From positions 1 through 9,010 of the forward strand of contig CAQTPN010000037.1 of NCBI GenBank assembly GCA_948888345.1: a DNA stretch of 9,010 nucleotides. Direction: 5' to 3'. This DNA comes from an uncultured bacterium (GTDB taxonomy: Bacteria > Cyanobacteriota > Vampirovibrionia > Gastranaerophilales > Gastranaerophilaceae). Position 1 is the stretch's first letter. The number at the start of each line of letters is the position of its first letter. Under the pieces are notes generated by a model. The model ran no database searches, was not told the DNA's origin, and saw only the letters and a program-made list of their open reading frames with translations. The position numbers were made by a program, and so were the translations under genes. This document shows positions 1 to 4,099 of this stretch, piece by piece.

Positions 1-1
1 A

Positions 2-679
2 AGTATAAGAAGAATTTTAGAAACCCGCCTTAAAATGGTTGGCTATGATGTTGTAACAGCTGAGGATGGCGAAGAAGCAGTAGAAGTTTATAACAAAACA
101 ATGCCTGATTTAGTAATTCTTGATGTTATGATGCCAAAAATGGATGGCTACGGCGTTACAAGAGAAATAAGAAGAACATCCGATGTTCCGATTATTATCC
201 TGACTGCTTTGGGGGATGTATCTGAAAGAATTACAGGCTTAGAATTGGGTGCTGATGATTATGTTATTAAGCCTTTCAGCCCGAAAGAGCTTGAAGCAAG
301 GGTTAAAGCAGTATTAAGGCGTACAACAACAAAAGAAATTTCCGTACCATCCGGCAAAACTGCTAAAAATGTTATTACAACAGGAAGTATTAAAATTGAT
401 ACGGCAAGGCGTCAAGTTTACAGGAAAAATGAAAGAATAAGATTGACAGGCATGGAATTTTCACTCCTTGAACTACTGGTTAACAATTCAGGACAGGCTT
501 ATTCCAGAAATGAAATCCTGCAGCATGTTTGGGCTTATCCGCCGGACCATCGTATTGATACAAGGGTTGTGGATGTTCATATTTCAAGATTGCGCTCAAA
601 ACTTGAAGCTGACCCTGCAAATCCTGAATTAATCCTTACTGCGCGCGGTATAGGATACATGTTTCAGAGAATAAACTAA
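2..679 (+). CDS. rpaB: RpaB/Ycf27-type OmpR-family response regulator (5' partial)
   Basis: DNA-binding response regulator of the OmpR/PhoB family, missing its extreme N-terminus: the frame is open to the left edge and already reads SIRRILETRLKM before the first Met at 35, so that Met is internal. The receiver domain shows the phospho-acceptor Asp in LVILDVMMP (codon 122-124), the switch Thr in IIILTALGD and the Lys in DDYVIKPFSP. After a linker, the winged-helix output domain carries RIRLTGMEFSLLELL and the recognition-helix stretch TRVVDVHISRLRSKLE, ending in ILTARGIGYMFQRI. These blocks match the cyanobacterial/plastid regulator RpaB (Ycf27) as I remember it, much more closely than generic PhoB or OmpR. 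In cyanobacteria RpaB works with the sensor kinase NblS/Hik33 on light- and stress-responsive promoters; no kinase gene is visible here, as expected for an orphan regulator. A hairpin follows the stop codon. The family call is very secure and the orthology call strong; its regulon in this organism is unknown. Confidence 0.92.
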   Translation, partial: SIRRILETRLKMVGYDVVTAEDGEEAVEVYNKTMPDLVILDVMMPKMDGYGVTREIRRTSDVPIIILTALGDVSERITGLELGADDYVIKPFSPKELEARVKAVLRRTTTKEISVPSGKTAKNVITTGSIKIDTARRQVYRKNERIRLTGMEFSLLELLVNNSGQAYSRNEILQHVWAYPPDHRIDTRVVDVHISRLRSKLEADPANPELILTARGIGYMFQRIN

Positions 680-703
680 GATTAATAAAAAATTATTATC
701 AGC

Positions 704-736
704 ATATGTGCTCCGGATATTTTTCGGGGCACATAT
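704..736. terminator. Hairpin after rpaB, possible terminator
   Basis: A 12-bp stem (704-715 with 725-736, one G-T wobble) encloses a 9-nt T-rich loop 25 nt after the rpaB stop. No T-tract follows on the + strand; the next bases are TATAAAGGG. This makes it a weak intrinsic terminator by sequence, though its position between two + strand genes suits a transcription end or a 3'-stabilising hairpin. On the - strand a TAATTTTTTATT stretch follows a few bases later. Confidence 0.5.
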
Positions 737-755
737 TATATAAAGGGCTTTTTGA

Positions 756-1421
756 ATGGAAATTCAATTAATTAAAAAAACGGGTACCGAAGAGGGTAAA
801 AATATTCTTGTTATAGGTGTTTTTCACGGGGATGAAGAACAGGGGGAAATACTTATAAATAAATACCTTAAGCAGCATAAAAGTTCTGCGGCAGCTTCTA
901 TAGCGGGGGAAGAAAATAGAATTTACGGGGGAAAAAATAATCTTTACTATATTCCGAGGCTGAATTTTTCAAAAACCCGTACAAATAAAAACGGGGTGGA
1001 TTTAAACAGAAATTTCCCGACCAAAAACTGGGGGGAAGATACCTCCGGGGCGGGGGAAAATGCGGCGGATTATTTTGGGGGAAATGAGCCGAACAGTGAA
1101 ATTGAGACAAAATTCATTGTTGATTTAATGGAAAGAATTGATTTCAGTGCAATTATAACAATTCACTCGCCGTATAAAATTGTAAATTATGACGGAGACA
1201 GAGATGGAGAGGCTTTAAAGTTAGCACGGAAAATTTCTGAAATGACGGGGTATCCCGTGCAAAAGGATATAGGATATCCAACTCCCGGGAGTTTTGGAAC
1301 TTATGCGGGGGCAGAAAGGGATATTCCGACAATTACAATCGAGGTGGATGAAGATGAACCTATCACCTCTTTATATCCTAAGTTTGAAAAGGTTTTTAAA
1401 TATTTAGAGAATGAATATTAG
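756..1421 (+). CDS. M14-family zinc carboxypeptidase, MpaA-like (murein peptide amidase type)
   Basis: A 221-residue metallopeptidase of the carboxypeptidase-A (M14) fold. Zinc ligands are visible as His24 and Glu27 in VFHGDEEQGE and His137 in IITIHSPYKI. The substrate carboxylate-binding Arg is in NGVDLNRNFPTKNW (Arg85), and the general-base Glu is Glu196 in TITIEVDED. The combination of HGDE, VDLNRNFPT-NW and IHSP...NYDGD is typical of MpaA-like proteins, which hydrolyse the gamma-D-Glu-diaminopimelate bond of murein tripeptide during cell-wall recycling in the cytoplasm. No signal peptide or membrane segment is present, in line with that location. The length is close to that of MpaA (about 240 residues). 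The start is the first ATG, with a modest AAAGGG about 8 nt upstream. No peptidoglycan-recycling partners (ligase, permease) are adjacent, so the exact substrate is uncertain; related M14 enzymes act on other peptides or acyl-amino acids. The 900-1085 stretch is unusually rich in runs of four to six G. Confidence 0.8.
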   Translation: MEIQLIKKTGTEEGKNILVIGVFHGDEEQGEILINKYLKQHKSSAAASIAGEENRIYGGKNNLYYIPRLNFSKTRTNKNGVDLNRNFPTKNWGEDTSGAGENAADYFGGNEPNSEIETKFIVDLMERIDFSAIITIHSPYKIVNYDGDRDGEALKLARKISEMTGYPVQKDIGYPTPGSFGTYAGAERDIPTITIEVDEDEPITSLYPKFEKVFKYLENEY

Positions 1422-1480
1422 AAACATATATCAGATGTTGATATGTTGCTTTAAATGGCAGCTATAATACAGAGGCCGGG

Positions 1481-1509
1481 TTGACAAATATACCCATAGG
1501 GGGTATTAT
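1481..1509 (+). promoter_or_regulatory. Promoter of the metallothionein-like gene
   Basis: A consensus -35 TTGACA (1481-1486) and a -10 TATTAT (1504-1509) are separated by exactly 17 nt, giving one of the best sigma-70-type promoters in the window, with a predicted start near 1516. The spacer is almost wholly occupied by a CsoR-type operator, so a bound repressor would block RNA polymerase directly. Confidence 0.85.
1490..1506 (+). promoter_or_regulatory. CsoR-type operator 1
   Basis: The sequence ATACCCATAGGGGGTAT is an imperfect inverted repeat (ATACCC / GGGTAT around a G-rich centre). AT-flanked G/C tracts of this form are what CsoR/RcnR/FrmR-family repressors recognise. It lies in the -35/-10 spacer and overlaps the first bases of the -10 element. 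A second identical copy lies 33 bp downstream, about three helical turns, and a csoR-family gene is 240 bp away. Confidence 0.82.
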
Positions 1510-1522
1510 GTAAATAAGATAG

Positions 1523-1539
1523 ATACCCATAGGGGGTAT
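1523..1539 (+). promoter_or_regulatory. CsoR-type operator 2
   Basis: This is a perfect 17-bp repeat of operator 1 (ATACCCATAGGGGGTAT). It sits just downstream of the predicted transcription start and ends 8 nt before the AAAGGAG ribosome-binding site, so a bound tetramer here would act as a roadblock. The 33-bp centre-to-centre spacing places both sites on roughly the same DNA face. Confidence 0.82.
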
Positions 1540-1560
1540 ATTATATTAAAGGAGAATTTT

Positions 1561-1680
1561 ATGTCTAATTGTTCAAATCCTAAATGCAAATGTGTTAATT
1601 GTACATGTGGTGAAAATTGTACATGTGATGGTGAGAATTGCAATTGTCCGCCCGAAGCAAAAGAAACTGAAAAGAAGTAG
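1561..1680 (+). CDS. Cys-rich metallothionein-like small protein (39 aa)
   Basis: A very small protein with nine cysteines in 39 residues: Cys4, 9, 11, 14, 16, 20, 22, 27 and 29. Eight of them form four C-x-C pairs (CKC, CTC, CTC, CNC). There are no aromatic residues and there is a lysine/glutamate-rich tail (PPEAKETEKK). This is the composition of a metallothionein, a cytoplasmic thiolate cage binding Cu(I), Zn or Cd. I do not recognise it as a named family: it lacks the layout of cyanobacterial SmtA and mycobacterial MymT and is closer in style to short fungal copper metallothioneins. The start is secure: AAAGGAG lies 6 nt before the ATG, downstream of a consensus promoter with two CsoR-type operators, and a perfect-stem terminator follows the stop. 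The core contains a duplicated NCTC-GE unit. The neighbouring CsoR-type regulator and the operators point to copper, but metal preference cannot be read from sequence. Confidence 0.85.
   Translation: MSNCSNPKCKCVNCTCGENCTCDGENCNCPPEAKETEKK
1597..1627 (+). repeat. Internal direct repeat in the metallothionein-like gene
   Basis: AATTGTACATGTG occurs at 1597-1609 and again at 1615-1627, encoding two copies of an Asn-Cys-Thr-Cys unit each followed by Gly/Asp and Glu. A third diverged unit, Asn-Cys-Asn-Cys, follows at 1636-1647. The Cys array appears to have grown by tandem duplication of a short C-x-C module. Confidence 0.75.
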
Positions 1681-1693
1681 AATTTTTGAATTT

Positions 1694-1729
1694 AAAAAAC
1701 GGGGTACAGGTAATCTTGCCCCGTTTTTT
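1694..1729 (+). terminator. Intrinsic terminator of the metallothionein-like gene
   Basis: A perfect 11-bp inverted repeat, AAAAAACGGGG (1694-1704) with CCCCGTTTTTT (1719-1729), has a 14-nt loop and a T6 tract as its 3' arm. It starts 14 nt after the stop codon. The flanking A-tract would also let it work on the - strand. It insulates the downstream csoR-family gene from the metal-inducible promoter. Confidence 0.9.
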
Positions 1730-1730
1730 G

Positions 1731-1739
1731 TGGTATAGT
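1731..1739 (+). promoter_or_regulatory. Extended -10 promoter of the csoR-family gene
   Basis: TGG-TATAGT is an extended -10 element (TGn plus hexamer) immediately after the terminator T-tract. No good -35 is present at normal spacing. Transcription would begin at about 1746, next to the ATG at 1747, so the mRNA could be leaderless; no SD sequence is visible before that ATG. Confidence 0.5.
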
Positions 1740-1746
1740 TTAGTCT

Positions 1747-2043
1747 ATGAATAAAAATAAATGTGAAGATAAAAAACAAAATCCAAACCACAAGCATGTG
1801 CTTCCAAGGCTGAACCGCGCTATGGGACAGCTTGAGGGAATAAAGAAGATGATAAACGAGCAGAGATATTGCCCGGATATATTATTGCAGTTAAAGGCTG
1901 TTCGTTCTGCCATAAAATCGATTGAGGGAAATATTTTACAAACTCATCTTGAGCATTGTGTCATAGAATCATTTAATAATAAGGATGATGCCAAAGAAAA
2001 GATTCTTGAAATTAAAAAACTTCTGGATAAAATTCAAAATTAA
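1747..2043 (+). CDS. csoR: CsoR-family metal-responsive repressor, probably Cu(I)-sensing
   Basis: A 98-residue all-helical repressor of the CsoR/RcnR/FrmR/CstR (DUF156) family, which binds DNA as a tetramer and lets go when metal or thiol-reactive ligand is bound. The family core is clear: LPRLNRAMGQLEGIKKMI with the conserved DNA-contacting Arg21, then RYCPDILLQL and LQTHLEHCV. The ligand positions are Cys42, His67 and Cys71, with Tyr41 before the first Cys. This C-H-C set is the arrangement of Cu(I) sensors; RcnR has His in place of the last Cys, and CstR lacks the His. The N-terminal tail also carries Cys6, His15 and His17, which could add ligands. The start is the only sensible ATG but has no SD, which fits leaderless translation from the extended -10 element just upstream. 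The stop codon runs into a bidirectional terminator. The likely targets are the two operators at the metallothionein-like gene; no such operator is seen at its own promoter, so autoregulation is not indicated. Confidence 0.88.
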   Translation: MNKNKCEDKKQNPNHKHVLPRLNRAMGQLEGIKKMINEQRYCPDILLQLKAVRSAIKSIEGNILQTHLEHCVIESFNNKDDAKEKILEIKKLLDKIQN

Positions 2044-2066
2044 AGCCCCTTGTTATAAGGGGCTTT
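2042..2066. terminator. Bidirectional terminator between convergent genes
   Basis: A perfect 10-bp stem, AAAGCCCCTT (2042-2051) with AAGGGGCTTT (2057-2066), encloses a 5-nt loop. It overlaps the last bases of the csoR-family stop codon and lies 12 bp from the end of the convergent BOF gene. T-rich sequence follows on both strands (CTTTGGTGATTTT on +, CTTTAATTTT on -), so it can end both transcripts. Confidence 0.85.
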
Positions 2067-2078
2067 GGTGATTTTAAA

Positions 2079-2507
2079 TTAGTTTGCAAGTTGAATTTTA
2101 TCTACATCAACGATAACGCCGCCCTGTTCTCTTTCAAGTTCTCCTTCAATAATAACGGTATCTTTCGGGCCTGCTTTTACGCCATTCCAATCGTCGTCAT
2201 CGATTTCAATTTTAACCGTGCCTGTATTATCTTTGAATAAATAAGTTTCTTTGCCGAGTTTTGATGTTATTTTACCTTTTAATTTAACATATACACTGCT
2301 TCCAAGTTTTTTAGCTTCAAGGACGCTTACAATCTCTGTCTCGGATGAACCTGTAAACCCGCCTTTTTCTGATGAACCTGAGGGCACATAATCAAATCCG
2401 TAGTGATGAAATTCCTGCTGCAGGTTTCTTGTGTGGTGATGGGCAAAAACGCTTTGGGCCGAAAATGCCATAACGAGCATAAGGGTTAAAATTAATGGTT
2501 TTTTCAT
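2079..2507 (-). CDS. Exported OB-fold (BOF, YgiW/YdeI-type) protein with His-rich N-terminus
   Basis: A 142-residue secreted protein. Residues 1-22 are a classic signal peptide (KK, hydrophobic core, SVFA) with likely cleavage after Ala22, so the mature protein begins HHHTRN and has two further His at 34-35. Residues about 49-140 form a bacterial OB-fold (BOF, formerly DUF388): GGFTG, then KLKGKITSKLGKETYLF, a DNTGTVKIEIDDDDWNG strand-turn block and the closing VDVDKIQL. Family members such as E. coli YgiW and YdeI are periplasmic proteins tied to stress tolerance (cadmium, peroxide, antimicrobial peptides), with unclear biochemistry. The ATG has AAGGAG about 7 nt upstream (2515-2520). The gene converges on the csoR-family gene and shares its terminator. 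The His cluster could bind metal in the periplasm, an inference strengthened only by the metal-response neighbours. No clear promoter is seen; a transcript covering the upstream small ORF could read into it. Confidence 0.85.
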   Translation of the reverse strand: MKKPLILTLMLVMAFSAQSVFAHHHTRNLQQEFHHYGFDYVPSGSSEKGGFTGSSETEIVSVLEAKKLGSSVYVKLKGKITSKLGKETYLFKDNTGTVKIEIDDDDWNGVKAGPKDTVIIEGELEREQGGVIVDVDKIQLAN

Positions 2508-2531
2508 ATTTTTTCTCCTTGTTTTAAATAC

Positions 2532-2559
2532 TTGAAAAATAATAAAATCGGGTTATAAT
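2532..2559 (+). promoter_or_regulatory. Promoter of antisense small RNA
   Basis: TTGAAA (2532-2537), a 16-nt spacer and a perfect TATAAT (2554-2559) form a strong sigma-70-type promoter reading rightward, with a predicted start near 2566. It does not precede any + strand gene: the next + strand CDS begins about 1.5 kb away and the DNA between is occupied by - strand genes. It points into the 3' end of the 27-codon ORF at 2605-2688. Confidence 0.65.
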
Positions 2560-2565
2560 GTGAGT

Positions 2566-2665
2566 AGGGTAGGGTGCCTGTAGTGAGACACCTTTTTGCA
2601 GACCCTACAATAAAGAAGCAATTATTAGTATCGGGTGTCCTAAAACGATTAGGATGCCTTTTACT
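2566..2665 (+). ncRNA. Candidate antisense small RNA (type I antitoxin-like), about 100 nt
   Basis: This RNA is inferred from a promoter, two hairpins and a terminator in the expected order. The 5' part can fold as a stem of GTAGGGT (2569-2575) with ACCCTAC (2602-2608). An alternative inner hairpin, GGTGCCT/AGACACC (2573-2592, one mismatch), is followed by T5 and could end some transcripts early. An A-rich linker leads to a 10-bp terminator hairpin at 2634-2658. From 2605 onward the RNA is perfectly complementary to the last 19-20 codons of the - strand small ORF, and before that to its 3' untranslated region. This architecture (5' stem-loop, linker, terminator hairpin, overlap with the 3' part of a small hydrophobic ORF) is that of antitoxin RNAs such as RatA or the Fst antitoxin RNA. 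Expression is unproven and no match to a named RNA family was recognised. Confidence 0.5.
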
Positions 2666-2688
2666 TTGTCTTTAATTTCTTCTGTCAT
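2605..2688 (-). CDS. 27-aa hydrophobic small protein, candidate type I toxin
   Basis: A tiny ORF with a charged N-terminus (MTEEIKDKVK) followed by an uncharged stretch of about 17 residues (GILIVLGHPILIIASLL) that could span or insert into the inner membrane; His18-Pro19 sits mid-segment. The ORF is supported by a consensus SD (AAAGGAGGT, core at 2698-2704) 9 nt before the ATG. A perfect 7-nt anti-SD at 2743-2749 lies upstream in the same potential transcript, and the predicted antisense RNA covers the 3' two-thirds of the ORF. These are the usual marks of type I toxin mRNAs. I cannot assign it to Fst/Ldr, TxpA, Hok or another named family. The alternative is a leader peptide for the BOF gene that starts about 100 nt further on. 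No convincing consensus promoter was found for it; a -10-like TATGAT lies at 2783-2788 (- strand) without a good -35. Confidence 0.55.
   Translation of the reverse strand: MTEEIKDKVKGILIVLGHPILIIASLL
2634..2662 (+). terminator. Terminator of the antisense small RNA
   Basis: GGTGTCCTAA (2634-2643) pairs with TTAGGATGCC (2649-2658), 10 bp including two G-T wobbles, around a 5-nt loop AACGA. TTTT and further T-rich sequence (ACTTTGTCTTT) follow on the + strand only. On the opposite strand the hairpin lies inside the small ORF and has no T-tract after it, so the orientation is +. Confidence 0.6.
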
Positions 2689-2697
2689 TGTTCGCTA

Positions 2698-2749
2698 CCT
2701 CCTTTCCGTACACCTTTTGCAGTAAAGTTTTGTGATGCGTTTAAGGAGG
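2698..2749 (-). promoter_or_regulatory. SD/anti-SD stem controlling the 27-aa ORF
   Basis: Reading the - strand, CCTCCTT (2749-2743) is followed 38 nt later by its exact complement AAGGAGG (2704-2698), the ribosome-binding site of the small ORF. Pairing can continue outward past one T-T mismatch with T-A, T-G and G-C pairs. The stem would bury the SD in the full-length transcript. A second short inverted repeat (CAAGG/CCTTG, 2753-2768) lies just upstream. Confidence 0.5.
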
Positions 2750-2790
2750 AAACAAGGGTCAAACCTTGCTCAAAAATAGTTTATCATAAT

Positions 2791-2832
2791 CAAAAATAAA
2801 TTGCATAGAGCAGGGTTTAACTCTATGCAATT
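2791..2832 (-). terminator. Intrinsic terminator of the aldehyde reductase gene
   Basis: A perfect 12-bp stem, AATTGCATAGAG (2799-2810) with CTCTATGCAATT (2821-2832), encloses a 10-nt loop. It lies 26 bp after the yqhD-type stop codon and is followed on the - strand by TATTTTTG. A T-rich run on the other side (AAAATTTTCTTTT) would allow some + strand function. Confidence 0.85.
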
Positions 2833-2857
2833 AAAATTTTCTTTTATAAATGCAAGT

Positions 2858-4012
2858 TTAACAGTTTATTAAAATATCATAAACTTCATCCGGCGTGATG
2901 TTGCATTTTTCACCAAGGGTAATGTTTCTTTCTTTGAATCTTTCAGAAATTCTTTTGGCTGCATCGGCTTTATCTATGCCGTAATCAGACAGCTTTGTTC
3001 TGCGCCCGATACTTTCAAAGAATTTTTTAGTCTTTTTGATTGTGATATCAGCCAGAATATTTTTTGGTAAAAATTCGTTTGCACCGAATACTTCAATTGC
3101 CATTTTTGCAAGCTTTGCCATTTTGTCATTTTTTCTGTTTTTCCAAACCCTCGGAAGGACTACGGCAAGTGATTCGCCGTGGTCTATACCATATAGGGCT
3201 GTTAATTCATGGCCTATCATATGGGTTGACCAATCCTGAATACATCCTAATGACATCCAGTAATTAAGCCCGCATGTTGCGCACCAGAAAATATTTGCCC
3301 TTGCTTCATAATCATTCGGGTTTTGTAAAACTTTTTTAGCCTCCTTCATTAAAGTTTTAATAAGCCCCAGCATCCATTCATCTTGAAGCGGAGTGTTTAC
3401 ATCATAGGTTGCATACTGCTCCATTGTGTGTACAAAAGTATCTACAATGCCGTTTACAGTTTGTTTTTCAGGAAGAGAGTATGTGGTTGTCGGGTCTATT
3501 ATTGAAAATTTAGGGTAAACAAAATTTGAATGAAAGGCGAGTTTTTCTTTTGTTTCAAGTTTTGAAATTACTGCGCCGTTATTCATTTCGGAACCTGTTG
3601 CGGGAAGGGTTATAATATCTCCAAGAGGAATTGCATCTTTAATTTCAGCTCCTTTGCTTAAAATATCCCACGGGTCGCCTTCAAATTTTGCCGCTGCTGC
3701 GATAAATTTTGTTCCGTCAAGGGTTGAGCCTCCGCCCACTGCTAAAAGGAAATCAATATTTTCATTTTTTACGATTTCAACCGCCTTCATAAGGGTTTCA
3801 AATTTTGGATTGGGTTCAATTCCGCCAAATTCAAGAACCGTATGTTCGCTCAGTGCCTCCATTACCTTTTTATAAACCCCGTTTTTCCTGATTGAACCGC
3901 CGCCATAGGTCATTAGAATTTTTTTATTTTTTGGGATTTCATCTTTTACACGGCTGATGGTATCGGCTCCGAAGATAAGCTTTGTCGGTGCTTGAAATTC
4001 AAAATTATTCAT
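2858..4012 (-). CDS. yqhD: YqhD-family NADPH-dependent aldehyde reductase (iron-type alcohol dehydrogenase)
   Basis: A 384-residue group III (metal-dependent) alcohol dehydrogenase that follows E. coli YqhD (387 residues) nearly block for block: MNNF start, TYGGGS (35-40), LEFGGIEPNP, LLAVGGGSTLDGTKFIAAAA (89-108), LPATGSE and DWSTHMIGHELTALYGIDH. The metal ligands are Asp191, His195, His264 and His278, each offset by three from YqhD Asp194/His198/His267/His281, so the Zn/Fe site is intact. The YGGGS segment is where YqhD holds the NADP 2'-phosphate, which supports NADPH use. YqhD-type enzymes reduce short-chain and peroxidation-derived aldehydes (butanal, methylglyoxal, acrolein) in the cytoplasm; related clostridial enzymes are butanol dehydrogenases, so a fermentative role is an alternative. 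AAGGAGA lies about 8 nt before the ATG. The gene stands alone, divergent from the efflux operon across an 87-bp AT-rich gap, and has its own terminator. Extra cysteines (244, 247, 257) occur in the C-terminal helical domain; their role is unknown. Confidence 0.92.
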   Translation of the reverse strand: MNNFEFQAPTKLIFGADTISRVKDEIPKNKKILMTYGGGSIRKNGVYKKVMEALSEHTVLEFGGIEPNPKFETLMKAVEIVKNENIDFLLAVGGGSTLDGTKFIAAAAKFEGDPWDILSKGAEIKDAIPLGDIITLPATGSEMNNGAVISKLETKEKLAFHSNFVYPKFSIIDPTTTYSLPEKQTVNGIVDTFVHTMEQYATYDVNTPLQDEWMLGLIKTLMKEAKKVLQNPNDYEARANIFWCATCGLNYWMSLGCIQDWSTHMIGHELTALYGIDHGESLAVVLPRVWKNRKNDKMAKLAKMAIEVFGANEFLPKNILADITIKKTKKFFESIGRRTKLSDYGIDKADAAKRISERFKERNITLGEKCNITPDEVYDILINC

Positions 4013-4099
4013 CTTAAAAATCTCCTTTTGGAATATTATCCTTGTTGGTAATAACTATTTTTAATAATAGCATATATTATCTTTTTGTAGATTGTAAGG
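4013..4099. other. Divergent AT-rich intergenic region
   Basis: These 87 bp must hold the promoters of both the yqhD-type gene (-) and the efflux operon (+). Several TATTAT/TATATT-like -10 candidates are present at about 4050-4080, but none has a good -35 at normal spacing, so I do not fix either start point. No inverted repeat resembling a TetR- or MerR-type operator stands out. Confidence 0.5.

Noticed and set aside
1030..1081. Possible G-quadruplex in the M14 peptidase gene (G runs at 1030-1035, 1047-1050, 1052-1056, 1077-1081)
   Set aside because: Loops of 11 and 20 nt are too long for a standard quadruplex, and frequent GGG glycine codons next to G-starting codons explain the runs; similar runs occur in other genes of the window.
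1438..1468. TTGATA-N19-TATAAT as a second promoter upstream of the metallothionein-like gene
   Set aside because: The -10 is perfect but the 19-nt spacing is long and the -35 weak; the TTGACA-N17-TATTAT promoter 18 bp downstream explains expression and carries the operators.
1573..1797. 74-codon - strand open frame across the metallothionein-like gene
   Set aside because: It is antisense to a well-supported short gene, spans the terminator and the csoR start, and has no SD; its apparent hydrophobic composition is a by-product of the opposite strand.
2573..2597. Hairpin GGTGCCT/AGACACC followed by T5 as a stand-alone terminator
   Set aside because: It would end a transcript only about 30 nt after the 2532-2559 promoter and no other + strand gene needs it; it is better read as part of the 5' structure of the small RNA, though early termination is possible.
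2741..2779. AAGGAGGAAAC on the + strand as the SD of a + strand small ORF
   Set aside because: No ATG or GTG lies at usable spacing, and the only TTG opens a three-codon frame; its exact complementarity to the - strand SD is the better explanation.
3036..3267. Two + strand open frames inside the aldehyde reductase gene
   Set aside because: They lie opposite a full-length, motif-complete YqhD gene, overlap each other in different frames and lack ribosome-binding sites.
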